Shown: in pieces, positions 1 to 11,639 of the stretch
Layout of the letters: each line of letters starts with the position of its first letter
How positions within the stretch are numbered: position 1 is the stretch's first letter
Source: Symsagittifera roscoffensis
Taxonomy: Eukaryota > Xenacoelomorpha > Acoela > Convolutidae
NCBI RefSeq assembly: GCF_963678635.1
Contig: NC_087064.1
Location: 35,349,716 to 35,413,715 of the forward strand
Direction of reading: 5' to 3'
DNA: 64,000 nt
The notes under the pieces: generated by a model
Database searches by the model: none
Told to the model about the DNA's origin: nothing
What the model saw: the letters and a program-made list of their open reading frames with translations, nothing else
Program-made: the position numbers and the translations under genes

Positions 1-559
1 GTTTATCGGAAGGGTAAACAAACTTTTCGTATGAGTATGAAAAGAGTCTATGTTATGCTAATTGCACGTGTAACACAGAGGCGAAGCAAGCTAGCGAATA
101 GAAAATGAGACGGAAATCAATGTCGAAGAAAATCATTCTGAAAAGAGTTTTTTACCGTCGAGAAGCAACCGTCAGCATTAAATAAACTAAGTATCATTTA
201 CCGAGTGGTCGCTAAGTCGACAGTATGTAGGTAAATGCACATTGAGCCGGCAAAAAACATCGTAAGAAACTGGTCACTAGGGTTTTAAAAAGAGGCGAAG
301 CAGAGCGTCGCGCGAGTTCTGATACCACATAATAGCATCATTAAACTTCAAAAAATTGGCTGGAATGTCCTTCTATTTGCCAAAGCACGACCAGAAAAAC
401 AATCGAAGGAAAATAAAAGATCATCGAGCTGCAGCAGCCGACAAAACTTGGTTAAATTCCCGTAGAACCGAAATAAAATTCCATAAACCGAAAACTATAA
501 GTTCTATTCTATTTAGCATTTTGCGCGATCCAGAGAAGAGCATTAAATAACGTTTGACT

Positions 560-735
560 TGAAACGACCCGAAATTAGGCCGCTAAGCGGATAAAACATA
601 AGCCGAAATCAATTGGACCGAATAAAGTTTTTAAGCGAAAAAAAAACAAGGGAAAATAGACGAAGTCAAGATTAGTAAATTAACAACTAGCAGTAATAAA
701 TCAAAACACTAATAAATAAAACTACAAGTTAAATT
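560..735. repeat. Purine-rich dispersed repeat, copy 1
   Basis: The segment with GCCGCTAAGCGGATAAAACA, then a run of A, then GACGAAGTCAAGATTAGTAA is repeated with drift at 2525-2700 in the same order. Shorter relatives lie between them. It has no coding potential. It probably belongs to an old repeat family. Confidence 0.5.
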
Positions 736-1269
736 TCATACAGCAAAAAGTGAAGATATGTCTAATCAGTCGACAAATCATGAACATAGTCAACGAACGC
801 AGCTAAAAAATACTGACTTGTACTTAATTAAAAATCTCAACCTTCGAAAATCGAAGGAAAAAATAGATTGCCTTAAAATGATTTGATTTAATGGAACATT
901 TTATGATTGACACTTTTTCATAGCAAATAACCTAATTTGAGAAAATTGGATCAATGGTATTTTTTTTATTTTACTGCGAATTTCAAAATTAAATTCCACC
1001 TTCTAAGCTAGAAGTCGACCGTGTTTTGTGGCCTTTACTGTTCAATAGTTGAGTTTGCATTCATTTAATTTAAACAAAAAATGAACTGAACTTAAAAAGC
1101 AATCAAAAATCAAACCACAAAAACTTAAATTTGAGCCTCGACAAAAATTAGGACTCACCTGAAAAAATCATCACGACCCACAGAAGATTCTGAACTACTT
1201 TCATCAATTCTTTCTAAGCGAACAATTATTAGGCCGACAATTTTTTAAAACGGAATGGTTTTCGCTTCC

Positions 1270-1355
1270 GAAAAATTGGTCCTGGCCTGGTTAGACTCAA
1301 ACCTAGGCGTATGCGTATTCCTCGCCTTCAGATTAGGTAGGCCGCAGACTCTAAA
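1270..1355 (-). repeat. tRNA-derived SINE-like remnant 1
   Basis: Read on the minus strand, a B-box-like AGGTTTGAGTCTAACC follows GCGAGGAATACGCATACGCC. The segment GCGTATTCC...AGAC aligns with the similar block at 2800-2875. It lacks a good cloverleaf, so a decayed SINE head or tRNA pseudogene fits better than a working tRNA. Confidence 0.4.
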
Positions 1356-1744
1356 ATATTTGAATTCCAAGATACCAGGTGATTCTGTTAAGCAAGTTGT
1401 TAACCTGAAAAAAGTCTACATTCCGATTTGATAACGCCTGCTAATCTTAAGCGTATAAACTTGAAACTTCTACACCGCAACCTTCTTGAATGACTTTTGT
1501 TTATATATTTATCAAATTTTGACCTTCAAACGACACAAAACAAGTTGACTAAGCCAATACAACAAGTTGAAACCACTTTAATCGAAAAAAAACTTATTCA
1601 AAATCCGAGTTGGTAAAAGGACAAAATAACAGGAAGACTGTCAAAAATAATGAAAAAAATCTGAACTTAAGCTGACATAAAATGAGCAGACAATCGGAAA
1701 TCTGACAAATCAATTTTTGGAAAAAACTTTCAATTCCATACATA

Positions 1745-1815
1745 TGGAAAAAACAACGTCCGACCGGGACTCGAACAACAGACCTTACGGTGAAAGGGAA
1801 AACGCATGACTTAAG
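1745..1815 (-). repeat. tRNA-derived SINE-like remnant 2
   Basis: The minus strand carries TTGTTCGAGTCCCGGTCGGA, a close match to a tRNA T-arm/B box (GGTTCGANTCC). A degenerate upstream part follows. No intact acceptor stem is seen, so this is probably a SINE or tRNA pseudogene. Confidence 0.4.
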
Positions 1816-2109
1816 GGCGCAAAAAAGTGTAGGTAAAAGCTGCAAAACTTTCAGAAGCTAACAAAAATGGACATAGTTGAAACTGAGCTTCGCACTACTT
1901 GCGATACAACTAGAAAGCCGCAAGGTCGGAAAAAAAGAAAACCTTTAATAACAATCAATCAAAATTAATAAATCTATTTTTGAAACAAAAGATACAAAGA
2001 TAATAGAAAAAGAAAAAAGCATCGGAAGAAAGTTTACCAAGCGGTAACAAAGGCAAAGATACTTTAGCAGAACAGGAAAAACTTTAAGCCAAAAAAAACA
2101 TCCAGAAGA

Positions 2110-2440
2110 CTTAAAACTTATAAAATGTTCAAGTCCGCCTCGCCCTCAAAACACACAAAAACTTTAACTGCTCGTCAGAGTAAACAATATGAGGCCACTA
2201 AACCGATAAAAAATTTGCCGAAACCTATTAATCCGAAAACGAAGGGAAAAATACAAAAAAGCCGAAAAAAACTAAACTGTTAAGACTAATAAGAATTTAT
2301 CAAGTCCCCCTCACCCTGAAAACACAAACGCACATACAGGTTTTCCGCTCGTCGAAAGGTTCAATATGAGGCCATTAACCCGATATAAAATAGGCCGAAA
2401 TCTATCAATCGGAAAAAAGAAAAAACAAAGGCCGAAAAAA
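2110..2440. repeat. Tandem copies of the purine-rich repeat
   Basis: Two units share CAAGTCCNCCTC, a GAGGCCA(C/T)TAA.CCGATA block and CCGAAA.CTAT.AAT, spaced about 175 bp. The same GGCC..TAA.CCGA wording occurs in the copies at 560-735 and 2525-2700, so they belong to one family. Confidence 0.45.
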
Positions 2441-2524
2441 ATTTTGTCATGAAAACACACAATTTATTTTAGGATGTTTAGCACTGTGCGAACCAGAGGG
2501 GAGCTTAAAAATCATTTTTCCCTT

Positions 2525-2700
2525 GAAGCAACTCAAAATTAGGTCACTAAGCCGACAAAATGAAAACCGATATCATTTCGGCTCAACAAAGTTTTTATGA
2601 GAAAAAAAAGAGAAAAAATACGAAGTCAACGCTAGTAAAATTACGAACAGCAGAAAAAATCCAAATACTAAGCAACTACAATGTAAATTAGGTACAGCTA
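2525..2700. repeat. Purine-rich dispersed repeat, copy 2
   Basis: It matches 560-735 over AATTAGG.C.CTAAGC.GA, AAAGTTTTTA, the A-run and ACGAAGTCAACGCTAGTAAA. It is non-coding. Confidence 0.5.
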
Positions 2701-2799
2701 AAAATTATACGATGTGGCAACTACGCCGACAGAACATAAGCAGAAAAACAATAAGCCCACAAGTTTTTTGATACGGAACAATTCCCGTTTGAACAAAAA

Positions 2800-2875
2800 C
2801 AGGTCCAGTCAAAGTCGAACCCAGGACCTTTGCTGTCCCGGGCGTATTCCTTAACTCTAGACCAAATAAGCCAGA
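2800..2875 (-). repeat. tRNA-derived SINE-like remnant 3
   Basis: The minus strand reads TGGTCTAGAGTTAAGG (A-box-like), GAATACGCCCGGGACAGC, then TCCTGGGTTCGACTTT (B-box-like) and closes with GACTGGACC. This is the most tRNA-like of the three remnants here. It is still degenerate and is likely a SINE head. Confidence 0.45.
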
Positions 2876-3239
2876 GACGCACAAAAATTTGAAATCATTG
2901 TGAACTGAATTTAAATAACCTGTTTCTAATTTAGACCATTCTGTGAACAAAGTTATTTACATGAGAAAAAGTCTAGTACTCGATTGCAATACCCTTGCTA
3001 TCGCAAGGATTAAAAAAAATGCAAAGAAAAGCTGATTTTTGGCACTTAAACAGACGCAATTAAAACGATCAGATAAAATTAGTTTCTTTACGCCAATCAT
3101 TAGAACCAGCGCATTTGAAAATTGGTAGTTATCTGAAACAAAACTAGTAGTTGATACCATAGACGTCAGTAGAGCGCAGACATGTGAAACGACGTGCCAA
3201 CATACGTGGTTCAAGTTTTGACAAATTGCAGTATTGAAA

Positions 3240-4540
3240 GTAACCAATTATAAAATATTTGATCTTTGGCACTGTATTTTTCGAGTTAATTAAAAAAAAC
3301 TTCAAAATTTTTTTCTAAACGAAACCTCGCGTAGCAAAAATAAAGGTAAGCTTTCAAAAATCTGTTGTGTCGATTAAACCTATGATATTAGATTTGGCCG
3401 GATAGTTATCGAGAAAAGTCCAAAAAACGGTCAACAAATCAGATAGTTGACATATCCGAGAATCAGCTTTTCGTTTAGAAAAAAAACTGGTTTTAGACAT
3501 GTTTTGCAGATGTAATGCACCCTAAATGTAATTACGATTGAACCCAAAAACCCAAGTTTAGCAAGGTAGTTCTCGAGAAAACGGTCAAATAATAAAAACT
3601 GACTTTTCCATAGTTTGTTGTGTCAAAAAACTTGGGCGTAGTCGGTTAAATAGAGGCTCTTCCCACAACCCGTTCTTTGTATTGAACCCAAAGTCCCGAT
3701 ATGGGAGCATATTTTTCCGTAAAATTCGTAAATTTGAGAAAAAAACGCCCAGAAAATCAGCTTTTGAGAAACTTTTTTTTTTTGCATAAAGTGATAAAAT
3801 TTTGCAATGCATCGCAAAAAAAAGAAATTAAAACCCAATACCATACATTTTTATTAAGCCTATTACTGTTTCATCAAACAGAAATTCTAGGTAAACATGC
3901 CAAGCAAGACATTTTAAATTCAAATTAGCAACTCAACAAAACTTACGAAGCGGAAACAAGGCCGACAATCTTTGAGCATACACCAGTTGAGACAAAAAAC
4001 TTTTTGTTACAAAAAGTCACCCTAAAACTATGCTGTAATAAATAGTACCCACACAGTAAATAAACCTGAATTTCCATGAAATTGAGCATGTCAGCTGATT
4101 GAGCAAGTGATTCAACTGATTTTGTTAAACTAGTAGTAAACCCAAAACATAGTCAACATTCCAATTTGATATTGCCTGCTAATCGCAAGCAAAAAAAAAC
4201 AGGATCAACTTTTCTATTCCGCTGGAAAATCCAAAAAATGTACTCTATTTTAAAAATAACCGTCAATCACGTTTTTTCTGACCATTTAGGTTTTTGTTTT
4301 TGGACAGCAAACCGCAGTTAAATTCAACTAGTGTGAAACGCACCTCAGGCATTTCGATTTTTTATTAACTTATAAAAAAACTGCATAAATTGGAAATATC
4401 ATCTGCATCTTTTGGTGTACTCTGAAAGCACCTGATTACAGTGTTGGTAATTTTTTTTTTCAAGTTTTGAAATTCAAATTTTGAAAAACCATAACATGTT
4501 GTGAAATTTTTCCTTTAATTTGAATTCTTTGAAAAAATTT
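3240..4540. other. Non-coding AT-rich stretch
   Basis: I see only short chance ORFs, homopolymer runs and no repeat or gene I can support. If the F-box gene continues to the left, this may be intron or 3' flank. Confidence 0.4.
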
Positions 4541-4544
4541 ACAA

Positions 4545-5090
4545 TGACATAAAAACGTTAAATCTCGGAAACTGAAAGCAATTGAGCAGTCGCTTTGGAC
4601 GAAAGATTTGCAACTCCTGAGAGTACTCTCTCAGTTCCCAAGTACAGCGTTTGATTTTCAAATTTTGTTTGAAAAACCACTAAAAACTTCGTAACTCGAA
4701 AACTACAATGTCAAATTTGGAGGCAAGATTTGCACCCCCTGAGAGTACTCTGACAGCCCCCAAATAAAGGGTTAGGAATTTCACCTTTTGAAAAAAAAAC
4801 TTTAAACTTATGTTTACTGAAAATTTTCTGAAAAAACGTCATAACAGAAAAACTACAAAGGTTTGATCAGTGATTTTTGTAGATTATACACTGACAGCTA
4901 CCAACTACAGGGCTGGGAAGTTCAAATTTTGGAAAAAAAATAACTACGTTTTCTGAAATAAAAAAAATCACAAAAACGTCACATCTCAAAACTAAAGGAT
5001 TTGAGCAGTCATATTTGGAGGCGAAACTCGCAATCCTTGAGAGTACTCTGACAACACCCAACCACAGGGTTCAAAATTTCACATTTTGTG
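4545..5090. repeat. Diverged ~115 bp tandem repeat, about four units
   Basis: Each unit contains a variant of AAAACGT(C/T)A.A.CTC.AAACT, then TTTGAGCAGTC, then CTTGAGAGTACTCTGACA, then an ACCACAGGGTT-like phrase and a TTTTGAAA run. Copies begin near 4550, 4680, 4835 and 4970. The unit holds the small palindrome GAGAGTACTCTC. Confidence 0.65.
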
Positions 5091-5333
5091 AATTGTTTTG
5101 TAATTCAAACTTTTTGAAATTTTTTTTTAAATCACCAAACTGGAAAATCGAAAAAAAAATCTTAAACATTGCAAAATACGATATAGCTTAAACGTTTTCT
5201 TTAGTAAAACATGCAAAAAATAACTTTGAAAAAACTTAAGCAGTGAGAGATAGTGAAGCCCACTTTTAAATATATAACAGTGTTCGATGCTTAAACTTAA
5301 TTTCTTCGGCGATAACTTTGAATCAAAACCTAC

Positions 5334-6278
5334 CTTTAACTTGAACAGCAACAGTTGCATTTGACAAAGCTACAGCATTTACGCTTCTCCTTCGAGTGTC
5401 TGTGTATAAAGCAGATACACTGGCTGTACATTTTTGCTTCCCTTCGTCCAGCTCGGATGGATCTAATCGAATAGTTAGAAGTCGCACATCCCCATTTTCT
5501 TGGCCTATTAAAATCCGACGGCCATCTTTAGTCGAGGCTGTTATTTCACTAGACAGCGGTAGAGCCCATGGGTCATCAACTTGCAGATAAGTTTTGTCAT
5601 ACCGCGTGAACTTCAGGCAAGCATCTTTTCCAGCAGAAATCAACGTCGAAGGAAACTTGCGAAAAATGGAGCGACAGTAACAGTGTAAAGCTGTAATTGG
5701 CCCGCTATGCAGTCTCGCGACCCATTTCACTTTATGAAGAGACTAAAGCTGTTTTTGTTCTGCTATACAAATCTTTATTTGTTTCCATAACCATTTAATT
5801 CATAGCTCCGAAACAGCCATTACAGTTAATTATTGGAAAAAATACCATTGTTCTTGATTTGTATAGCAGAAAAGGTTACTTTAGGTTCAAAAATTCCAAC
5901 TGAACCATCTATACATCCAACAATTAGAAACCCGCAACATATTATTGTCGCAGAAATTGTAGGAAAATTGAGTTTGAAGAAGCTTTGATTATAAGATCTG
6001 CCCAAAGAATCTATATTGCACAGAGCCGAAAAATGAAAGCAAAATTTTTTATAGAAATTCGGATCTCTTCCTTTCAATGGAACGTCGGCAGAAACATGCG
6101 TAACCGCTTCTACAAAACGACCGGGTATTGATTGAAATTTATCTTTCCAGTCAACACATTCTTCGATCAGACTACTGTAATAAGCCGAAGCAAGAGACAG
6201 GTTTATAAGCGAAACCCCATCTAGCAAACGTAATATCATTTCCCAGACATTGTCTGGCAAATCTACGACCTCAGTCAT
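5334..6278 (-). CDS. F-box protein with WD40-like C-terminal part (partial, two exons seen)
   Basis: Exon 1 (6278 to 5846) starts with an F-box: residues 5-45 contain LPDNVWEMILRLLDG and the typical LxLAS..Y pattern, expected to bind SKP1 in an SCF ubiquitin ligase. It then runs into sequence such as VGCIDGSVGIFEP, which looks like a WD40 blade. A GT donor at 5845 and an AG ending at 5730 (116 bp intron, phase 1) join it to exon 2 (5729 to 5334). Exon 2 has further blade-like text (GPITALHC, LISAGKDACLKF, ILIGQENGDVRLL) and ends at a clean donor GTAGGT at 5333. No further exon is recognisable to the left, so the C-terminus is missing, in a long intron or lost. The F-box is seen; the substrate and exact subfamily are not known. 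Confidence 0.72.
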
Positions 6279-6437
6279 CTGTCATTTCTGAAATATTAAC
6301 TGGCTTTACTTCAAAACTAAAAAAAGCTTTGCAATCCCTAAAAGTGTGCAACTCTTTCTATCCGGGGATTCAATTGTCAAGATTCAGCCATGAAAAAAAA
6401 TTAATTCGTTCATTACTCTTAAGAACGACAGTTTTCA

Positions 6438-6540
6438 AGCAATGACCTGTTTTGTGCCTAGCAATGACTTGTTTCGTGACTAGCAATGACTCTGTTTTGT
6501 GACTATCTATCAATGACCTCTGTTTTGTGACTAGCTATGA
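6438..6540. repeat. Minisatellite, ~27 bp unit
   Basis: About four copies of a unit like AGCAATGACCTCTGTTTTGT follow each other. A diverged stretch of the same motif lies at 29467-29545. Confidence 0.65.
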
Positions 6541-6865
6541 ACAGGGCCCAGCAAAAGTCATTTCTATAGCTTTTAAGGAATTTATCGGAGTCTTAAATTT
6601 TTGAAATAATTCTGACCTTGAGAACAAGAAATAGCGTTGAAGCTGCACTCTAATTTTCAAAACAGCATTTGAACTGACATAGGACCAATGGAACATGGTT
6701 GCGCTTTTCGCAGAATTTCATTTTCGCCTTATTTCAAGAGCACAATTTAAAAAACTTTGTGCTTCAACAATGATTTGCCTGCCATGCAATTTTTCAGAAC
6801 AAAAAAAAACACATATCTTGCCGACAAAAAGGCAACCGCGACACTTCGAATATGTATTTTGCTTA

Positions 6866-7085
6866 AGAGGGAATTTAAACATTTAAATTACGAACGTTTT
6901 TGCATATTAGTGCATCATCAGGCTCAGAAGTATTGAAATTTTAAAAAACGATCATCGATCATTAAAAAATCCTAACCCAATAGAAAATAAAAACTCAACC
7001 AACCATAAGTTTGCAAAAATAAACTTCGCGCTAAAATTGCATCATGATTATATCATCATATTAACGTTTCTGAGACATTCTATTA
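6866..7085 (-). repeat. Single arm of the foldback element
   Basis: This stretch matches the left arm of the 19.87-20.63 kb foldback element in order: ATTACGAACGTTTTTGC, CATCATCAG, ATCATCGATCAT, AGTTTGCAAA, CGC..AAAATT.CATC, TGAGACATT. Read on minus, its outer end has the CCTGATGATGCA...ACGTT motif. Confidence 0.6.
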
Positions 7086-7140
7086 GTTTAACTAATGCCA
7101 TGGCAGCGAGGACGCACCTTGTATAAGGGATTTCACATGT

Positions 7141-7443
7141 ATAAGTCGTTTGGCAAACTCTAATCTGCGATTGGGAGTTCTTCCGGGTGCCAATGCAGCT
7201 TCCGAGGCCGAAGTCCGCAAAAGAAACCACTATTCAGACCTCCCTTCCACTGTAATTTTTGAACCCGTTGCCATGGAAACACTGGGTGGCGCTGGTAGGT
7301 CTACTGCAGTTTTCTTGAAAGAACTTGCAAGGCGAATAACAGTCTTAACGGGTGAGAAACTAGCTTTTAAATTTTTCAAACAAAAGCTAGACCTAGCGAT
7401 TCAGCGCGGGAACGCTGGATGCATCCTTGAGGCAACTAGTTGA
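7141..7443 (+). pseudogene. LINE fragment: C-terminus of endonuclease-type LINE polyprotein
   Basis: The 97-codon frame has the C-terminal signature of a zinc-finger/endonuclease LINE family that I recognise: LRLGVLPGANAASEAE, KRNHYSDLPSTV, PVAMETLGGAGRS, LARRITVLTGEK and a closing LAIQRGNAGCILEA. It corresponds to the region after the nuclease core in the related element at 11.6-14.3 kb, but on the opposite strand. It begins abruptly next to a foldback arm and ends at a stop at 7441. It is a 5'-truncated copy, as is usual for LINE insertions, and cannot act alone. Confidence 0.65.
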
Positions 7444-7449
7444 CACACA

Positions 7450-8290
7450 CCCTTCGCTTTACTGCTTCAACTGTAAACTGTGCGGTATATACGCTCTTTT
7501 TATTTCTTGTTCATTTTAATTGACTTTTAACCTTGAATTAGAACAAAAAGCAGATTCGATTAAAATTTAACTGTAATCAAATAATAAAAAAGTCTTTGAA
7601 ATTCAGTCTTGGTTCGTTTTAATCGGTATATTCTGATCATAGTCGTAATATTGTTGGTGGTAATTAAAGCGGAAATAAGTGTTAGGATGGCGTCAACGGT
7701 AACGTTTAGGTGTATGCGATATAGGCGTCTTTCGCGCTTTCAATTGATTGTCACAATGGCTACATAGCCGATCTGGACGGCTAACGACAGCCGTCGCCTA
7801 AGAAAGGTTCCAGACTTTTGTCATCAGTTTCTAGAATAAATTTCCGGCAGAGGTGTTTCAAGAAGTCGTCGGAGTCAGTTCCGTGTCCGCAGAGGTGTTC
7901 GGCAGCAACAGGTTGGAAAATGTAGTTTCCACAGGTTCACAGGTTAACTTCTGATCTGTAGGCCTCCCAGGCCTCTGTCGACCAGCTCTTTCTTGACGTC
8001 CATTTCGTCATTCCATAAACGATGCGTCATATATATTTCAGACGCCCATAGTTTTTCTAGTCTTGATTTGAAAACGTGTACACTCTCGCTTGATATTACT
8101 GTTTCGGGTAACGATTTCGGCTCTTTTTCCTTTCCCCCCCACCTGCTAATTTTTATAATTGAAATTACTAATCATTTTGTCCGATTGTCATGAAAATTGA
8201 CACGCCGACTCATTAGGCTATGACAAACATATTTAATTTTCATAATTAACCTCGTAAAACCCCTCGTTACACCTTAAAATTCATGTTTGA
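7450..8290. other. Likely 3' tail of the CR1-like LINE and unassigned sequence
   Basis: This lies directly downstream of the minus-strand reverse transcriptase at 8.5-10.7 kb and is probably its C-terminal tail and 3' UTR. I cannot define the end. A run of about 12 G occurs near 8298-8311. I see no independent gene. Confidence 0.3.
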
Positions 8291-8477
8291 GTGAGGTGGG
8301 GGGGGGGGGGAAGGAAAAAGAGCCACGAGTTCAAATCGTTGATGGCTGCAACTTTAAAGAAATTTTGTCTAGTTGTAGTTCTGGTCTTCTTGATCACAAC
8401 CTTGAAAGGGTTTCTTCTTGTGTCTCTTTCGTTGATTGTAAAAAATCCTTCAGTCGTTGTTGTATCGTCAAGGCCGT

Positions 8478-10970
8478 TCAGAATTTTGAAGAATTGCGTC
8501 TGTACTCGAGTGTTGGTATTTTCAAAATCTGGAGTCGTTTCGAGTAGCTATATTTGCGAGTACCTGAAATAAATTTCGTTGCTCGTCGCTGAACATTTTC
8601 AATCGTAATTTTGTCTTTTCCAAGGTATGGACTCCATGCCTGATTTGCATACTCCAGATAGGTTCTTACTAAGGCTTTGTACAGGGTCGTTAGAATTTCA
8701 GAGTTCAGGTTCACGAAGCTTTTCCTGATTATTGCGACTATACTATTTGCCACTTTCGTCTTTTTGGCGATGTGCTCACGGTATAGTAATCTTGAGTCAA
8801 CGACAACTGCCAGATCTTTCTCTGATTCAATTTTGCTTAGTTGCTTTCCGCCATATAAGGTATAGTTCCGTTCAGATTGTATCGTTCTTCCCGTTAGGGT
8901 GAGTGTAGGACATTTTGTCAGATTGAACTTCATTAAACTGCTTTCAGCCCATTTGAAAATTTCATTCCGGTCAAATTGTAGTTTTTCCTTTTGAGTCTCA
9001 TCAGTAATTGATCTGAATATATTGGCGTCATCTGCGTACAGAAGCATAGTAGATGTAATGCCATCCGTCATCGAGTTGATGTATAGCATAAAAAGTATTG
9101 GTCCCAGGAGAGATTCTTGTGGGACTCCGCTGACAACTGCTGCCCACTGAGAAAAATTTTCATTTACCACTACCTGTTGCCTCCTATCCTTTAAGAATGC
9201 TGTGATCCAGTTTAAAGTTTTCCCTTTGATCCCATATTTTGATATTTTGTGTTCAACTGTTTTTTTGCGAGGAACGATATCAAAAGCTTTTTGGAAGTCA
9301 ATGTGCACTATGTCCACCTCAAAACCCTTGTCCGGTCGTCGAGCGCTTTTAATAACTGGAGAATTGTTGATCGACCTATGAGAAACCATACTGTTTGTCT
9401 GATGAGATGTTGTTTTTGTCTCAAGAGGTCAAACAGGTGTCTTTTTATCACTTTTTCCATTATTTCGCAACAAATTGATGTGAGGCTAACAGGTGTGTAA
9501 GTGTTTGGGTCAGTTTTTGCGTCCATTTTGTGAAACGATGTTATATTTACGCATTTCCAATCTTCGGGTACTTCTCCTTTATCCCAGGAGTTTTGCATTA
9601 AAGAACACAGTTTTTCAGCTATTTCACATCGGCATTCGCTCAAAATCTTTGGGTGAACATTGTCAGCTCCCATCGGTTTCGTGGTGTCTAACGCTGCGAA
9701 TTCATTTAGTATTACCTCTTTAGAGAGATATAGATCATCTGATATTTGCTGCTCTTGGAGATCCGTTAAATTCAAGCTGCCAGGTGTTTCTATGGTAAAA
9801 ACTGAATTGAAGAAATCAGACAGGGCAGTCGTTTTCTCCTTGTCGGTCTTTGCCCAATTATTATCGGTAATTTTGAGTGCAGGTATCGTATCAGTGGATT
9901 TTATTTTTTTGTTTACATAATTCCAAAATTTTTGGGTTGCTGTTTTATGCTCTTTGATATATTTTCTGCATGTATTCGAACACAGTTCATTGTCAGTTTC
10001 CTGACTTTGTTTCGAACCTTCGAGTATTTTTTATAATTTTTTTGTGTCTCATTTCTGCTGACATCTCTCCAAATTTTTTGTTTTTCAGGAACTGCAACTC
10101 TCATTTCGTGTCTCATTGGCATTTTGTTTTGCTTTATACGAATTTTAAATTTAGGGACGAACTTCTTAACAGCTCAATCAAGAGTACTTTTAAATTTTTC
10201 CCGGTTTTGCTTTAGCGTTTGCAATTCTTCATACATTATGTTGGTGTTTAACTCTGATCAGAGTTCCACGTAGCTCCCTTTGTTGTAATTCAGTCCCTCC
10301 TCTCTTTACATCATTTTGTTGTCCACAGATCAAATTTTGCTTGGATAAGTGTGTGATCACCCTTACTTAGCGGGAGATGTATTCTATGCTAGTTGGTTCC
10401 AGGGTTTTGTCGGCTAGATTGAGATTTAGTAGTGATGGTTCGTTGTTTTTGGTCACACGCGTTGGTCTATCAATGTGTTGATCAAGATAAACATCTTTTA
10501 CCGCTTCAATGAATTGGTTTTCCTTGCTATTCTCGTCATGATTCGTGCTGATATATTGCCAATCTATATCTCTGTAATTCGTGTCTCCTAGTACAATGTA
10601 TCTAGAACGGTTGAATCCAATGCTTCTTAAGAAGTTGTTAAGGTTGTAGTTGTTTTCGGAGGTTGATGATGGGCTCCGATAGGTTGAAGCTATCACAACT
10701 TCTCCTTTTGTTAGCAGTAGATTGTATACTTGCAGTTCCTCAAATCTAGAGTCACCTTGTAATTGATCTCCTTTCGAATATAAAACAACATGCCTCTCTT
10801 CTTCTCTTTCGCATTCATGTTTTTTGTTTCAAAAGGTAGCAGTCAAATTTGTGCCAAATTGGGTTCGACATGTTTACAGAATTTGGGTTTGGCTTCAGTT
10901 AGGGCAATGATGTGTGGTAACAAATTTGCTTTACGTAGTAGTACTTGTAGTTCAATGAATTTATCAGGAG
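8478..10970 (-). pseudogene. CR1/Jockey-like LINE ORF2: endonuclease plus reverse transcriptase, frameshifted
   Basis: ORF2 reads right to left in several frames. Near 10700-10370 is the C-terminal half of an apurinic-type endonuclease (TYRSPSS, VLGDTNYRDIDW, the usual GDFN changed to GDTN, HIDRPTR). Near 10120-9910 is the basic linker (KYSKVRNKVRKLT, PKNFGIM). From 9775 to 8478 is the reverse transcriptase: KPMGADNVHPKIL, VDIVHIDFQKAFDIVP (motif A), VVSGVPQESLLGPILFMLYI (motif B, normal GVPQGS changed to GVPQES), LLYADDANIF (catalytic YADD), then ESEKDLAVVVD and the thumb. Breaks occur near 10365 and between 9775 and 9308. It would copy its own RNA at a nicked target. The family assignment rests on the wording of motifs A to E; the clade within CR1/Jockey is uncertain. 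Confidence 0.85.
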
Positions 10971-10979
10971 TTATTGTTT

Positions 10980-11627
10980 CTACATTCCCGAACCAGAGCT
11001 CAAAATGTTCTCTGTTTCCGGCGTTGTTTTTTGAAAAACTTCTATCCCTCTTTTCTTTGCTCTGATGATTTTGTTCCCTATGACAATGTGTATGAAGTTC
11101 CCGGGTTGCTCTGCTATTAAGTTTTTTGCCCGTTGCACTAGAAAACGGACATTTTCTCTCTCTTTTATGCTCCTATCAGAAGTGACTCTTAGTTGTCTGA
11201 TTTTGTCTTTGGCAAACTTCAGTTTTGTCAATTTTTTCATCATGAGTTCCGCGTCCTCCGGTGAGTCTAGTGTGATTCTCAGTGAGCGGGGCCTCGCTCT
11301 GTTCGCTTGATCAGGGGATTTGCCTAGTCGGGTACAGTTTTTAACTTTAGTTGGTTCAATTTCTATATTAGAGCATAGTTGCTGGATTAATGACATGTCT
11401 CCATTATAAAGTTGTTTTGAGTCCCTTGACTGGCTTTCAGGGGCTTTGTGTATAACAAGAAATTTTTTCCTTCTTAAGTCTTCTTCTTTTTCCCGTTTTT
11501 CTTCTGCTCCAGCTTCCAGAATTATGTATTTCAGGGGTTTGGTGACCTGAGGCTCTACTTTCCAGGCACAATCTTTCACTGTGCTTGATCCCATTGTTGG
11601 CTCTGATTTGGCTCTCGTTCCATTCAT
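10980..11627 (-). CDS. CR1-like LINE ORF1 protein
   Basis: The 215-codon frame lies just 5' of ORF2 on the same strand. It has a charged, coiled-coil-like stretch at residues 35-60 (AEEKREKEEDLRRKKF) followed by an RRM-like part typical of LINE ORF1 RNA chaperones: FLVIHKAPES, VKNCTRLGKS, RPRSLRITLDSPEDAELMM. In this family ORF1p binds the element RNA in the RNP. The frame starts at an ATG at 11627 right where homology to the next LINE stops (~11640). It appears intact, while its ORF2 is broken. Confidence 0.62.
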   Translation of the reverse strand: MNGTRAKSEPTMGSSTVKDCAWKVEPQVTKPLKYIILEAGAEEKREKEEDLRRKKFLVIHKAPESQSRDSKQLYNGDMSLIQQLCSNIEIEPTKVKNCTRLGKSPDQANRARPRSLRITLDSPEDAELMMKKLTKLKFAKDKIRQLRVTSDRSIKERENVRFLVQRAKNLIAEQPGNFIHIVIGNKIIRAKKRGIEVFQKTTPETENILSSGSGM

Positions 11628-11639
11628 GAAGTAGTAGAA

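Noticed and set aside
2800-2875. Functional tRNA gene
   Set aside because: A and B boxes are recognisable but the acceptor and anticodon stems do not pair; two sister copies are equally degenerate.
8287-8572. Plus-strand ORFs after the poly-G run
   Set aside because: They lie opposite the LINE 3' end and have no recognisable content.
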